64,000 nt of DNA from Anaerolineales bacterium (GTDB lineage: Bacteria; Chloroflexota; Anaerolineae; Anaerolineales; Villigracilaceae): the NCBI GenBank assembly GCA_020851785.1, contig JADZCC010000039.1:1-64000 (forward strand). The letters are read 5' to 3'. The notes beneath the pieces were generated by a model. That model was not told where the DNA came from. It saw only the letters and a program-made list of their open reading frames with translations, and did no database searches. Made by a program: the position numbers and the translations under genes. Positions 34,504 through 43,686 of this stretch are shown in pieces; positions within the stretch are counted from its first letter, which is position 1; each line of letters opens with the position of its first letter.

Positions 34504-35326
34504 ACTTCGCATTGAAGAACTGCACGACCCAAAAATTAAATATGTACAACAAGGCAGTGGCGACCCCGTCATTTTGATTCATGGGCTGGCCGCTTCGTTC
34601 CATGATTGGGACGATCTCCTGCCCGATTTGGCCGCGCACGGATATGCCGGATACGCGCTGGATTTATTGGGGCACGGCGAAAGCGCCAAACCCGCAGACC
34701 GCGCGGAATATACCGTGGCGGGCGTCTATCAACACTTTACAACCTGGCTTGACCGTTTGGAAATCACAGAGCCGCTGACGCTGGTGGCGCATTCGTTGGG
34801 CGGCTCGCTGGCTTTACTGTACGCCTTGCAGAATCCGGCGCGCGTGGCCAAGTTGGTTTTAATCAACCCGTTTTATGACATCAAACAATTATCGCCGGTC
34901 ATTCAACACCCCATTCTGCGACAATTCCTAAACACGGGCTTGATTGAACTAACGCCGTATTGGCTCTTCCGTTTGTTTGTAGATGTAACCAGCCTGAGCT
35001 TTCACACGAGTTCCCGCGAAGCGCACAGCCTTCCGAAGCATGTCCGCTACCAAACCGCGCTGGATTATATGCGCGCCTCTTCCGGGATTTACAACATCGT
35101 GCATACGCTCCCAAACCTGACCTCAAGCCTGGCCCAAATTCAACAGCCGACTCTCCTCTTATGGGGCGCCCGCGACCAAACCCTAAACCCCGCCTCTTTT
35201 CCTAAACTGGCGCAGGCTTTGCCCAACGTCGCCGGCGCGCATGGCTTTCCGTTATGCGGGCATGTTCCGCATCAATGTCACCCGCAGGATTTGAATCCGT
35301 ATGTGTTGGATTTTCTAAGGAGCTAG
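34478..35326 (+). CDS. Alpha/beta-hydrolase fold protein
   Basis: Free-standing hydrolase of 282 residues. The oxyanion block is ILIHGLAASFHDWDD, nucleophile elbow VAHSLGGSLAL (Ser about 113), acid in WGARDQTLN (about 238), and the final His in LCGHVPHQCHP (about 265). The translation start lies inside the 3' end of the ligase fusion (26-nt overlap), indicating coupled expression. Substrate is unknown; with an acyl ligase as partner, an ester or thioester is likely. Confidence 0.88.
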   Translation: MEIASPANELRIEELHDPKIKYVQQGSGDPVILIHGLAASFHDWDDLLPDLAAHGYAGYALDLLGHGESAKPADRAEYTVAGVYQHFTTWLDRLEITEPLTLVAHSLGGSLALLYALQNPARVAKLVLINPFYDIKQLSPVIQHPILRQFLNTGLIELTPYWLFRLFVDVTSLSFHTSSREAHSLPKHVRYQTALDYMRASSGIYNIVHTLPNLTSSLAQIQQPTLLLWGARDQTLNPASFPKLAQALPNVAGAHGFPLCGHVPHQCHPQDLNPYVLDFLRS

Positions 35327-35490
35327 CGAAAATTTTTCGGGGTGGGAATGTTGCTGAAAGACGACCAAAAATGGGGGAGTGTGAGCCGTTTTTTTTCATC
35401 TAAAAAATAAAGCTTAGATTTTTTAAGACTCGCGTATGCTAATCAGCCTTGCCAAATCTGGAAAGATGGCGCTAAAATGCCGAACACTAT

Positions 35491-35534
35491 GACCATATAT
35501 ACGGGGATGCAGAGCTTTTACGCCCATATATGGC
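35491..35534. promoter_or_regulatory. Pair of NrdR boxes
   Basis: CCATATATAC (centre 35497.5) and CCATATATGG (centre 35528.5) each match the NrdR-box core CwATATATwG at 8 of 10 positions. They are 31 bp apart, three helical turns, the spacing required for cooperative NrdR binding. They lie 40-80 nt upstream of nrdR. The remainder of the 243-nt gap 35327-35569 shows nothing else. Confidence 0.8.
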
Positions 35535-35569
35535 TAAGACATTTGTTCTAAGAATAGCGAGGTTTTCGG

Positions 35570-36019
35570 ATGCGTTGTCCGTATTGCAAGCATCATGATT
35601 CAAAGGTTTTAGATACTTCCCACGATAGCCACGGGGGGATTCGGCGTCGCCGCGAGTGTTTGAAGTGCCGCCAGCGCTTTAGCAGTTACGAACGCCCCAT
35701 TTTGGCCACGCCGCTGATCGTTAAGCAAGACGGCGGGCGCGAAGAGTTTGACCGCGAGAAATTGGCGCGGGGCATTCGCATTTCGTGCGCCAAGCGTCCG
35801 GTTTCTGCGGCGGATATTGAACGGATGATTGGGCAGGTGGAGACGCAACTGCAAAAGATGGGCAAGGCCGAAACGACCTCGCGCATCGTCGGCGATTTGG
35901 TGATGGAAACGTTGAAAGAGGTGGATCAGATTGCGTATGTGCGCTATGCGATTGTGTACCTGGGGCTGGATGATTTGAAATCCATCCGCACTGAAATTGA
36001 TCAACTGCTCGAAGATTAG
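35570..36019 (+). CDS. nrdR: Transcriptional repressor NrdR
   Basis: ATP-cone repressor of ribonucleotide reductase genes that senses dATP. The 149 residues begin with the zinc ribbon (MRCPYC, then RRRECLKCRQRFSSYE) and continue with the ATP-cone domain (LIVKQDGGREEFDREKLARG to about 130). It lies directly downstream of two NrdR boxes and upstream of nrdJ, so the pair is an autoregulated operon. A GAGG box precedes the ATG. Confidence 0.95.
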   Translation: MRCPYCKHHDSKVLDTSHDSHGGIRRRRECLKCRQRFSSYERPILATPLIVKQDGGREEFDREKLARGIRISCAKRPVSAADIERMIGQVETQLQKMGKAETTSRIVGDLVMETLKEVDQIAYVRYAIVYLGLDDLKSIRTEIDQLLED

Positions 36020-36028
36020 TTGATTTAG

Positions 36029-36073
36029 CAAGGCAGGGCGCGCCAGCGCGGAGCGGGCGGCTTTGCCTTTTTG
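36029..36073 (+). terminator. Hairpin with T-run between nrdR and nrdJ
   Basis: AAGGCA (36030-36035) can pair with TGCCTT (36064-36069) and a GC-rich interior adds weaker pairing; TTTTTG follows. It may attenuate nrdJ transcription. Confidence 0.45.
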
Positions 36074-36143
36074 TATCGGTACATTTAGAGGCGCAAGCGC
36101 GCGCGTCTCTTGAAGTAGAAAAAAATTTAGAGGAGAGTCTGAG

Positions 36144-39100
36144 ATGGTTGCCAAATCTGCTGAAACGAAAAATACAAAGAACGGATTGCTACCTACGCCG
36201 CCCATGGCCAAGGGTCTGCCCAAAGCCGCGTTGACGGATAACGCCCGTCAGGTGTTGTCCAAGCGCTATGTGCGCCGTGGCGATGACGGCCAGTTGGTGG
36301 AGAGCGTGGAGGAGATGTTTTGGCGTGTGGCCTATCATGTGGCCAAGGTGGAAGAAGCCTGGGGCGCAGACGTTCAGGAGCGCACCGTTGAATACTATCG
36401 CCTGCTTTCCAGTAAAAAGTTTTTCCCCAATTCGCCAACTTTTACCGGCGCGGGGACTCCGCTGGGTCAACTGGCGGCTTGTTTCGTTTTGCCGATTACC
36501 GACGATATGGGGCGCGATGGGGCCGGGATTTTTCAGACGTTACGCAACGCCGCTTTGATTCAGCAGACGGGCGGCGGAAACGGGTTTTCGTTTTCGCGGT
36601 TGCGGCCCAAGAACTCCTTTGTGAAAACTTCGGCGGGACGGGCTACCGGCCCGGTTGGCTTTTTGCGCGTCTATGACCATGCCTTTGGGGAGATTGCGCA
36701 GGGCGGATGTTTATTGCCCGAAACTTTGGTCTTTACCGATAAAGGTTTATTGCGTTTGGATGAAATTGTCGATACCAGCCGTGAAGGCTGGCAGGAGCAT
36801 CATTTGTCTGTGCCGACGGATGAAGGTGTGAAGCCTTCTCCGCGTGGGTTTAATAATGGCGTGGCGGATGTCCTGCGCGTACATACCCGCGAGGGATTAA
36901 GCGTAACCGGCACGCCCAACCATAAAGTTAAAGTGATGACTGATGCCGGCCCGCAATGGAAGGAACTACAAGACCTTTCGGCAGGGGATTGGATTGTCCT
37001 GCGACTTGGCGAACATCAAGGCAAGATTCAGGTTTTGCGAAAACCGACGCAAAAACACGGCAATCAGACGATGCCGCAATTTCCATCCATTCTGGATGAG
37101 GAATTGGCGTTCTTTTTGGGATACCTGGCCGGAGATGGTTTTGTGGCGAAAAAGGATGACGATCATCGCGTGGGCGTCAGCGTGGCGCATTCATCCTACC
37201 TGATGGAGGAGATGCCCGCCTTGCTGGCGCGCCTCTTTGATGTCCATGCGCATGAAATGCAAAAGCCGAACGATCGCTCTGTGACTTTTGTGATGGATAA
37301 TCGGGCTGTTAAAGAATTCTTACAGTTGAACGGCTTGCAGAAACAAAACAGCCGGGAGGTTGTTGTGCCGCGTTTGATCCGGCAATCGCCCGCCAATGTG
37401 GTTGGCGCGTATTTGCGCGGCCTGTTTGAGGCGGACGGGACATTAACGCATGGCTACCCAACCTTGAGCACGTCTTCCGCCCGTTTGGCGCGCGAGGTAT
37501 CCACCTTGCTGATTGGACTGGGATGCCCGGCGCAAATCCGAACCGTTTCAGCGGGCCTAGATCGCTGGGGCGATTCAGATACCTATCACATCCGCATCGT
37601 TTCAAATGTCGGATTAAATGCCTGGCGCGAAAAAATTGGTTGCGATCAACGCTCGCGCTTCGTTTCCGCTTATGCCTGGGAAAGCGACCTGCGACGCGAA
37701 TCCACGTTTGTTTTGCCCAATCCTAAATATTGGTTGGAAGCTGTTGAGCAGGAAATTACCTTAAGCCAGATGGACGAAAGAGGACGCGGCAAAAACATCA
37801 ACTTCCGTTCCACGCAACCAACACTCCGCAGGCAATTGTTACGCTATTTACGCGGCGAGAGAAATTTAACCCGCTCTGGATACGATTTAATTAAGGCTGA
37901 GCATTCGCAGGCGTTTGAACAGGCGCCGACCGTAGAGGGCTACTGGTTTGTCGAAGTGCGCGGCGTGGAGCAGGCCGGTCAATCGCTGACCCTGGATTTG
38001 GAAGTCGCCGACAATCACACCTACCTGGCTTATGGCATGGTTACGCACAATACCCGCCGTGGCGCCAATATGGCCGTCTTGCGGGTGGATCACCCGGATG
38101 TGGAAGATTTCATCACCTGCAAGATCAATGAAAATCAAATCACCAACTTCAATATTTCGGTGGGCATTACCGATGCGTTCATGGAAGCGGTGAGAGACGA
38201 TAAAGAATGGCCCCTGCGCTTCCCGGATTTAACCGAAATGAAGCAAAAGGGATTTAAAGGCACGCTGGAAGAAGCCGAAGCCGCCGGGATCAAAATCATT
38301 ACATACAAGACGGTGAATGCGCGCGAGTTGTTTAATAAAATTGTCAAGCAGGCGCATCATAACGGCGAGCCGGGGATGTTATTTCTGGATGCGGCCAATC
38401 GAAGCAATCCCGTGCCGCATTTGTATCCGCTGGAGGCGACAAACCCGTGTGGCGAGCAGTGGCTTGGCCCCTACGAAAACTGCTGTTTGGGGTCGGTGAA
38501 CCTGAACGAGCATTGCGGGCCGGATGGCACGGTGGATTGGGAATTGCTCAAACAATCCACGATTACGGCCACCCGATTTTTAGACGACGTCGTTGAATCC
38601 AATGCGTATGTGCCGGCCGTGCCGGAATTGCGCGAGGCCGCGCATCGCGCCCGCCGCATTGGCTTGGGTATTATGGGCCTGGCGGACTTGATGTATCACG
38701 TCGGCGTGCGCTATGGCTCATCGGAAGGGCAGGAGTTTGGCGCGCAAGTGATGGAATTTGTGCGTTATCACTGCATGGTCACCAGCGTGGAACTGGCCAA
38801 AGAGCGCGGCGCATTCCCGGCGCTGGAAGGCTCCATTTACGATAAGAAGAATATGCAGTGGGAAACGCCGCAGAGTTTGATCAACTATCAGCATAACTGG
38901 GGCAGGCCCGAGGTCCGCTGGGAAGCGGTGGTGGATGGCATCAAAAAGTATGGCATCCGCAATGCCGCGCAAACCACCGTCGCGCCGACTGGCACCATCG
39001 CCACCGTCGCGGGTTGTGAAGGCTATGGTTGTGAGCCGGTCTTTGCGTTGGCCTACATTCGGCATGTGAACGATAACGGAAAAGACCTGACCTTAACTTA

Positions 39101-40064
39101 TGCCAGCCCACGCTTCGACGAAGCCTTGAAGAAACTTGGGCTGGGCGAAGAGAAGCGCCAGGAAATTGTGGAACAGGTGATGAGTGAAGGCACCTGCCAA
39201 AACATTGCTGAGCTTCCGCAGGCAATTCGCGACACCTTTGTGGTTTCGGGCGACGTGACCGCCGAAGAGCATGTGCGGATGCAAGCCGCTTTGCAAGCCT
39301 TTGTGGATAACTCGCTTTCAAAGACTGTCAACTTTTTTGAAGACGCCACCGAAGCCGATGTGGCGACCGCTTATCAACTGGCCTGGGAATTGGGTTGTAA
39401 GGGTATCACCGTGTACGTGACTGGCTCACGCGATAAAGTAGTGTTGGAGACGAAAGCTACTGCGGATAAGAAGAATGTTTCGACAGGCTCAACCCCAGCG
39501 CCGCAATCTGCGCCGACGGTTGATTCTGCTCCGGTAATTTGGCACGGCTCTAAAAAACCGCGCCCCAAAGCGCTGACGGGTAAAACCTACAACATCGAAA
39601 CGCCGGTCGGTAAGGCCTTTATCACCATCAATGAAAATGGCGGCAATCAACCCTTTGAAGCGTTTGTGAATACGGCCAAGGCGGGTTCAGAAATTGCGGC
39701 CGTCTCCGAAGCGATTGGGCGGCTGATTTCCTACATCCTGCGCTTGGCCTCGCCCGTTGCGCCAGTGGATCGGATGCGCGAAATTGTGGTGCAGTTAATC
39801 GGCATTGGCGGCGGACGCTCGTTGGGCTTTGGCGCGAACCGCGTGCGCTCTCTGCCGGATGGCATTGGTCAGGTGTTGGATGGCTACTTGAGTGAGAAAA
39901 ACGGAATCGCTGTGGAAGAGGTGAAAGCCAACGGTGGGAACGGACACGCCCCCGAAAAAGAGAAAATGAAAATCGGCGACCTCTGCCCCGAATGCGGCGA
40001 AGCGGCCGTGATCAACGAAGAAGGTTGTCGCAAGTGTTACGCGTGCGGGTATAGCGAGTGTTAG
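36144..40064 (+). CDS. nrdJ: Adenosylcobalamin-dependent (class II) ribonucleotide reductase with intein
   Basis: Makes deoxynucleotides from ribonucleotides using B12, oxygen-independently. The ORF encodes 1306 residues, of which 189-636 are an intein; the spliced enzyme has 858, a usual class II length. Extein motifs include [29 protein letters not shown] (substrate site), [21 protein letters not shown] (active-site Cys), ITVYVTGSR, and a C-terminal zinc ribbon CPECG...[12 protein letters not shown] that holds the redox-relay cysteines. AGGAG precedes the ATG. Upstream nrdR and the NrdR boxes indicate dATP-dependent repression. Confidence 0.96.
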   Translation: MVAKSAETKNTKNGLLPTPPMAKGLPKAALTDNARQVLSKRYVRRGDDGQLVESVEEMFWRVAYHVAKVEEAWGADVQERTVEYYRLLSSKKFFPNSPTFTGAGTPLGQLAACFVLPITDDMGRDGAGIFQTLRNAALIQQTGGGNGFSFSRLRPKNSFVKTSAGRATGPVGFLRVYDHAFGEIAQGGCLLPETLVFTDKGLLRLDEIVDTSREGWQEHHLSVPTDEGVKPSPRGFNNGVADVLRVHTREGLSVTGTPNHKVKVMTDAGPQWKELQDLSAGDWIVLRLGEHQGKIQVLRKPTQKHGNQTMPQFPSILDEELAFFLGYLAGDGFVAKKDDDHRVGVSVAHSSYLMEEMPALLARLFDVHAHEMQKPNDRSVTFVMDNRAVKEFLQLNGLQKQNSREVVVPRLIRQSPANVVGAYLRGLFEADGTLTHGYPTLSTSSARLAREVSTLLIGLGCPAQIRTVSAGLDRWGDSDTYHIRIVSNVGLNAWREKIGCDQRSRFVSAYAWESDLRRESTFVLPNPKYWLEAVEQEITLSQMDERGRGKNINFRSTQPTLRRQLLRYLRGERNLTRSGYDLIKAEHSQAFEQAPTVEGYWFVEVRGVEQAGQSLTLDLEVADNHTYLAYGMVTHNTRRGANMAVLRVDHPDVEDFITCKINENQITNFNISVGITDAFMEAVRDDKEWPLRFPDLTEMKQKGFKGTLEEAEAAGIKIITYKTVNARELFNKIVKQAHHNGEPGMLFLDAANRSNPVPHLYPLEATNPCGEQWLGPYENCCLGSVNLNEHCGPDGTVDWELLKQSTITATRFLDDVVESNAYVPAVPELREAAHRARRIGLGIMGLADLMYHVGVRYGSSEGQEFGAQVMEFVRYHCMVTSVELAKERGAFPALEGSIYDKKNMQWETPQSLINYQHNWGRPEVRWEAVVDGIKKYGIRNAAQTTVAPTGTIATVAGCEGYGCEPVFALAYIRHVNDNGKDLTLTYASPRFDEALKKLGLGEEKRQEIVEQVMSEGTCQNIAELPQAIRDTFVVSGDVTAEEHVRMQAALQAFVDNSLSKTVNFFEDATEADVATAYQLAWELGCKGITVYVTGSRDKVVLETKATADKKNVSTGSTPAPQSAPTVDSAPVIWHGSKKPRPKALTGKTYNIETPVGKAFITINENGGNQPFEAFVNTAKAGSEIAAVSEAIGRLISYILRLASPVAPVDRMREIVVQLIGIGGGRSLGFGANRVRSLPDGIGQVLDGYLSEKNGIAVEEVKANGGNGHAPEKEKMKIGDLCPECGEAAVINEEGCRKCYACGYSEC
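36708..38051 (+). other. Intein of NrdJ with LAGLIDADG homing endonuclease
   Basis: The 448-codon insertion starts with Cys ([10 protein letters not shown], block A) and ends with THN before extein Thr (MVTHN/T). The junction is AQGG/TRRG in the extein. Block B contains TPNHKV (TxxH), the two dodecapeptides are [10 protein letters not shown] and [12 protein letters not shown], and block F is [13 protein letters not shown]. All splicing residues are present (N-terminal Cys, penultimate His, terminal Asn, +1 Thr) and both dodecapeptides keep their Asp, so splicing and DNA cleavage both look intact. GC content matches the host gene closely. Confidence 0.95.
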
Positions 40065-40073
40065 ATTAAATCA

Positions 40074-40106
40074 ACGTGACAGTCACCTGTGAGGTGGCTG
40101 TCACGT
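40074..40106. repeat. 33-nt palindrome copy a (REP-like)
   Basis: ACGTGACAGTCACCT, 3-nt loop, then AGGTGGCTGTCACGT: a 15-bp stem with one mismatch. It abuts the stop codon of the RAYT gene (40107). Confidence 0.85.
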
Positions 40107-40703
40107 TTACTTTTCTAAATCATCAATAAACTTTCTGACGGCATCAGGCAATTGACGGGATTTTAAGTACTCAACCACAAATTTTTTATATTCTTCGGCG
40201 CTACCAAACTGAATTTTGATAAATTCATGGTCTACCAAAGAACCATTTCTTTCCCCAATCCATTCTAAATAATTTGAATAAGGCCACTGGGCAGGATCTG
40301 CCGCCAACCCATCTTTGACGGGATTTCCATGAATGTACCTACATAAATGTAACAAATGACTTTTGGCTTGAATTGGTTTTGCTCGAAAACGCCCTTCAAA
40401 CAATGTGCCGCTGTGTTGATATTTTTTATTATAGGCTTTGGCATAGCTATTGAAAACAAATTGAGGCAAATTTCCCGCCGCTTCTTCGCCATCTTGCCGC
40501 GTTAAGAAGTGATAATGATTTGGTTCAAGGCAATAGGCAATCATGCTTAAGTGGTTGGTTTTGATATATTCCTTTACTTTTCCAAGCACAAAGAGATAAT
40601 TCGTTTCTTCTCGAAAAATAGGCGATTTGCTCATCCCGCGATTGTAAATGTGATAATACATTCCTGCCTGCCATGTTAGCAAATCTTTTCGGGGATACGG
40701 CAT
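40107..40703 (-). CDS. rayT: REP-associated tyrosine transposase (RAYT, Y1/TnpA-like)
   Basis: The 198-residue product is a Y1 HUH-type single-strand transposase of the TnpA_REP kind. Key motifs are MYYHIYNRG at the start, PNHYHFLTR (HUH metal-binding His pair, about residues 61-63), GRFRAKPI, and YIHGNPVKDG whose tyrosine (about 127) is the catalytic nucleophile. These enzymes bind and nick short palindromes. Palindromes of one 33-nt family flank the gene at 40074-40106 and 40727-40759, forming a RAYT/REP unit. AAGGAG lies 7 nt before the ATG. It is the only transposase-like gene fully inside the window. Confidence 0.9.
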   Translation of the reverse strand: MPYPRKDLLTWQAGMYYHIYNRGMSKSPIFREETNYLFVLGKVKEYIKTNHLSMIAYCLEPNHYHFLTRQDGEEAAGNLPQFVFNSYAKAYNKKYQHSGTLFEGRFRAKPIQAKSHLLHLCRYIHGNPVKDGLAADPAQWPYSNYLEWIGERNGSLVDHEFIKIQFGSAEEYKKFVVEYLKSRQLPDAVRKFIDDLEK

Positions 40704-40726
40704 GATTTTCTCCTTCTATCATCCTA

Positions 40727-40759
40727 AAGTGACAGTCACCTTTAAGGTGACTGTCACTT
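40727..40759. repeat. 33-nt palindrome copy b (REP-like), with tandem 12-nt tail
   Basis: AAGTGACAGTCACCTT, central T, then AAGGTGACTGTCACTT: a perfect 16-bp stem. It runs into a tandem duplication of CTGTCACTTGGT (40751-40762 and 40763-40774). The second unit supplies the stop codon (TGA in AAGTGA, 40766-40768) of the adjacent type IIL gene. Confidence 0.9.
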
Positions 40760-40765
40760 GGTCTG

Positions 40766-43621
40766 TCACTTGGTTTTACTTCTCTCCAAATTCAAAGCCA
40801 ACAACTTCTCTAAAATTTCTTCATCGCTTAAATCATTCTCCCAGCCATAGGCATTGAAGACGGCATCATCGAGTTTTTTGTGCGCCAGCTCTAGCCATGT
40901 GGGGCGTTGATTATACAAATTGGTAAGGGTGCGTTTTTTATCGCCTTTGGGTTGCGAGTCCTCCGAAGTGACAGCGCCCGAAGTGACAGTCACCTTTAAG
41001 GTGACTGTCACTTGGCTTGTTGCATTCAGCCATCTATCTCTTTGTTCAACCAATTCTTTCGCGGCTTGACCAATTGCCAGCGTCCTCGAATCATTTTTTG
41101 GTTCTTGGTTGGGCGGAAAGGGAAATGGGAAGGTTCCAAAACATTCAGAAATGTTATAAGTTAAGTCATTTCCTACGCCATGCCTTGCACCTTTTTTATC
41201 ACTCCAAACAGCGTGTAAACGAGAATGTAAAACGCCAAAGAAATAATCATCTTCACGAGAAAAGATAGTTACTTTTGCATCGGGAATTGTAGGATGAGAA
41301 AGCCAAACAAAGATTCTATATTTTGAAACCACAGGCGTAGCAACAAAACGGCTTAAATTCTTAATGGCTTGTCTCATTTCTGGTCTTTGTCTTTCAAATA
41401 GCCACCAGTTATCTCTTGTGCTTGCAATTCTTTCTTTATCTCTGTCAGGCTTTATAAATTTACGAACATACTCAAATGGTTCTTGATATTGTGCGGCTTC
41501 TTCCATTGGTGTTTTTACGCCAAAATCTATAATCCACATTCCGCGACGAGTTCCTACAAGGTCACTTCCATTTACCCAAGGTTTTACAACATCTGAATTT
41601 GGCTTTCCGTTTGGATTACTTTTATCAGAAAGCATCTTTTGAGCAAGTTTCGGTTCAATATCAAATGCGCCATATTTTTTCGTCCCTGGAAATGCAATAT
41701 TTTCATTTTCAGAAAGTAAATTTGCAGTTGTTATATCTGCCGAAGAAGATAAATCAGAATTAATTGTTTCAACAATGTTTTCATCCAAAACTTTTTTCTT
41801 TTCAGAGCCATCGTCAAAACATATAATTGAAACCCTTACAGAAGCGCCATCAAGAACCCATGAGCGATTGCTGTAAGCCATAAAAATATCGCCAGTTTCT
41901 TTGATACGGTCAAGAACTGTTCGACTTAAACCTTTACGAATTGCCTGCGTTGCAATAAGTCCAACTCGTTTAACTTTTTTATCTATGATGGCTTGCCTTG
42001 ATTTTTCAAACCAATAACAAACGAAATCGCTTTTTGGTGGAACTCTATCTTTATATAATGTTGTTAATTCTTCAATATATGTTTCGCCCAATTCTTCTCT
42101 TTGTTTGATACTTCCCAAAAATGGCGGGTTGCCAATGATGACATCCACTGCCTGCCATTCGGGTTCGCGCGCCGAAGTGACAGTCCCCTCTGAGGTGACT
42201 GTCACTTGTCCTAAAATGGCATCCATCCTTTTTATATTTTCTGTCTTCTTCAAAATCGGTTCGGCGGGAAAGCCGTAGCCATTATCTCTCAGCCATTGAA
42301 TGTAACCAATTTGAATGGTCATTTGTGCCAGTTCGTGAGCGTACTCATTGGTTTCAATGCCGTATAACTGCCCAGAAGTAACGGTGATGTAAGGTCTGCC
42401 CATGCCAATTTCATCTGAAAAACTTAAGACTTCATTTTGTAAATCTAATAACAAACGTAAGGCTACATATAGGAAGTTGCCGCTTCCACAAGCAGGGTCT
42501 AATACTTTGGTGGAGGCAATCTTGTCTGCAAAGGTTAATAAAGTATTTTTTATTTTCTTTTGAATGTTTTCTTTCTTCTTACCTTTTTCTTTTTCGCTTT
42601 CATCTTTCAACTTTCTGCATTCAACCTGCAACTCTTTCCATTCATCACGCAAGGGCTTCATCAGCACAGGTTCAACAATTAACAAAATATCATCTTCGCT
42701 GGTGTAATGCGCCCCAAGTTGAGAGCGTTTGGCGGGGTCTAAGCCTCTTTCAAATAATGTGCCAAAGATGGAAGGTTTAATCGCGCCCCAATCCAGCCCA
42801 TCAATATCGGCAATAATATCCATGTCTGCGCCGTCAAGTTTTAATACGCGGTCATTGTCGAATAACCCGCCGTTGAAATGTAAAATTTTATTTGTGCCAA
42901 AATATCCGCCCGTGTTCATGGCTCTAAATAATTGTCCTAACACATCTTGAAAATCTTTCGAGTTACGGCGCGTCTGCTCTAGTAATTGAGGAAACAATTT
43001 TTCAGGTAATAATCCAATATCTTCTGCAAATAAACAAAACAACAAACGAATTAAGAAATGAGCTACTTCTTGCGGTTCTTCGCCATACTCTCTTAAGTTT
43101 TTTGCTAACTTGGCAAATTTCTCCGCCGCTTCACGGGTCACGCTTTCAAGGGTCTCTTTTGGTTTTAAGTCTTCGGGTTTTGTGAAAACTGTTTTAAGCA
43201 GTTTGATATTTTCAGGGTTGAGTAAATCGTCCAACGTAATTGTAAAAGTATGCGTCGGTAAGTTGGTGTAATTGGTGCGGATGATAATGTTGTTGATGTC
43301 TGAAACAATTAATAAAGGTGGGTTTTGAAGCGAATCACGATACCGTAAAAGTTGTTCGTATGCTTTATCTAAATCTGCATCTTTACTTTTATATTCCCAA
43401 CCAAAGAATCCAAGTTTGGCAACATCTGCCCAGCCTTGTCCGCCAGTGGTTTTGGTGGCGCCCATTTCAAAAGCAAAGCGTGTCCCCGTTGGGTCATAAT
43501 CATTTGGCGTTTGATGATTCACCAACTGGCAAAGATCAAGAAAATGTTCTTGATAGGTTTGCTTCTCTCGTGCAGTTACACGCTTCCATTTGCTGATAAA
43601 TTCTTGTGGGGTAATGGGCAT
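40766..43621 (-). CDS. Type IIL (MmeI-like) restriction-modification enzyme
   Basis: A 951-residue single-chain methyltransferase-endonuclease that would recognise and cut DNA while methylating adenine in one strand. The N-terminal nuclease motif is GWADVAKLGFFGWEYKSK (about residues 59-76, D...E-x-K). Helical linker, then methylase motifs I (LDPACGSGNFL, about 373-383) and IV (VIIGNPPFLGS, about 495-505), followed by a target-recognition region and the conserved end YNQRPTWLELAHKKLDDAVF. Two 33-nt palindromes lie inside the frame (residues about 472-483 and 870-886). The gene is A+T-richer than its neighbours, suggesting transfer. A TAAAAT 9 nt before the ATG may be its -10. Confidence 0.9.
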   Translation of the reverse strand: MPITPQEFISKWKRVTAREKQTYQEHFLDLCQLVNHQTPNDYDPTGTRFAFEMGATKTTGGQGWADVAKLGFFGWEYKSKDADLDKAYEQLLRYRDSLQNPPLLIVSDINNIIIRTNYTNLPTHTFTITLDDLLNPENIKLLKTVFTKPEDLKPKETLESVTREAAEKFAKLAKNLREYGEEPQEVAHFLIRLLFCLFAEDIGLLPEKLFPQLLEQTRRNSKDFQDVLGQLFRAMNTGGYFGTNKILHFNGGLFDNDRVLKLDGADMDIIADIDGLDWGAIKPSIFGTLFERGLDPAKRSQLGAHYTSEDDILLIVEPVLMKPLRDEWKELQVECRKLKDESEKEKGKKKENIQKKIKNTLLTFADKIASTKVLDPACGSGNFLYVALRLLLDLQNEVLSFSDEIGMGRPYITVTSGQLYGIETNEYAHELAQMTIQIGYIQWLRDNGYGFPAEPILKKTENIKRMDAILGQVTVTSEGTVTSAREPEWQAVDVIIGNPPFLGSIKQREELGETYIEELTTLYKDRVPPKSDFVCYWFEKSRQAIIDKKVKRVGLIATQAIRKGLSRTVLDRIKETGDIFMAYSNRSWVLDGASVRVSIICFDDGSEKKKVLDENIVETINSDLSSSADITTANLLSENENIAFPGTKKYGAFDIEPKLAQKMLSDKSNPNGKPNSDVVKPWVNGSDLVGTRRGMWIIDFGVKTPMEEAAQYQEPFEYVRKFIKPDRDKERIASTRDNWWLFERQRPEMRQAIKNLSRFVATPVVSKYRIFVWLSHPTIPDAKVTIFSREDDYFFGVLHSRLHAVWSDKKGARHGVGNDLTYNISECFGTFPFPFPPNQEPKNDSRTLAIGQAAKELVEQRDRWLNATSQVTVTLKVTVTSGAVTSEDSQPKGDKKRTLTNLYNQRPTWLELAHKKLDDAVFNAYGWENDLSDEEILEKLLALNLERSKTK
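40965..41013. repeat. 33-nt palindrome copy c inside the type IIL gene
   Basis: Positions 40981-41013 are identical to copy b. A partial second unit, GAAGTGACAG at 40965-40974, lies 15 bp from the same 10-mer at 40980-40989. On the minus strand it is read as Q-V-T-V-T-L-K-V-T-V-T-S followed by G-A-V-T-S-E-D, in frame, near the C-terminus of the enzyme. Confidence 0.9.
42175..42207. repeat. 33-nt palindrome copy d inside the type IIL gene
   Basis: AAGTGACAGTCCCCTC, central T, GAGGTGACTGTCACTT: a 16-bp stem with one mismatch. It is read in frame as Q-V-T-V-T-S-E-G-T-V-T-S, about fifteen residues before methylase motif IV (NPPF). Confidence 0.9.
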
Positions 43622-43686
43622 AATGGAATAATTTTACAGGAAAAGAGGTCAATTGGGGTTGACAGTTTCTCCCGGTAAATTTTTGA

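Noticed and set aside
40107..40703. IS200/IS605 insertion sequence
   Set aside because: The protein is a RAYT-type Y1 enzyme with no TnpB partner, and the flanks are the 33-nt palindromes and not IS200/605 ends.
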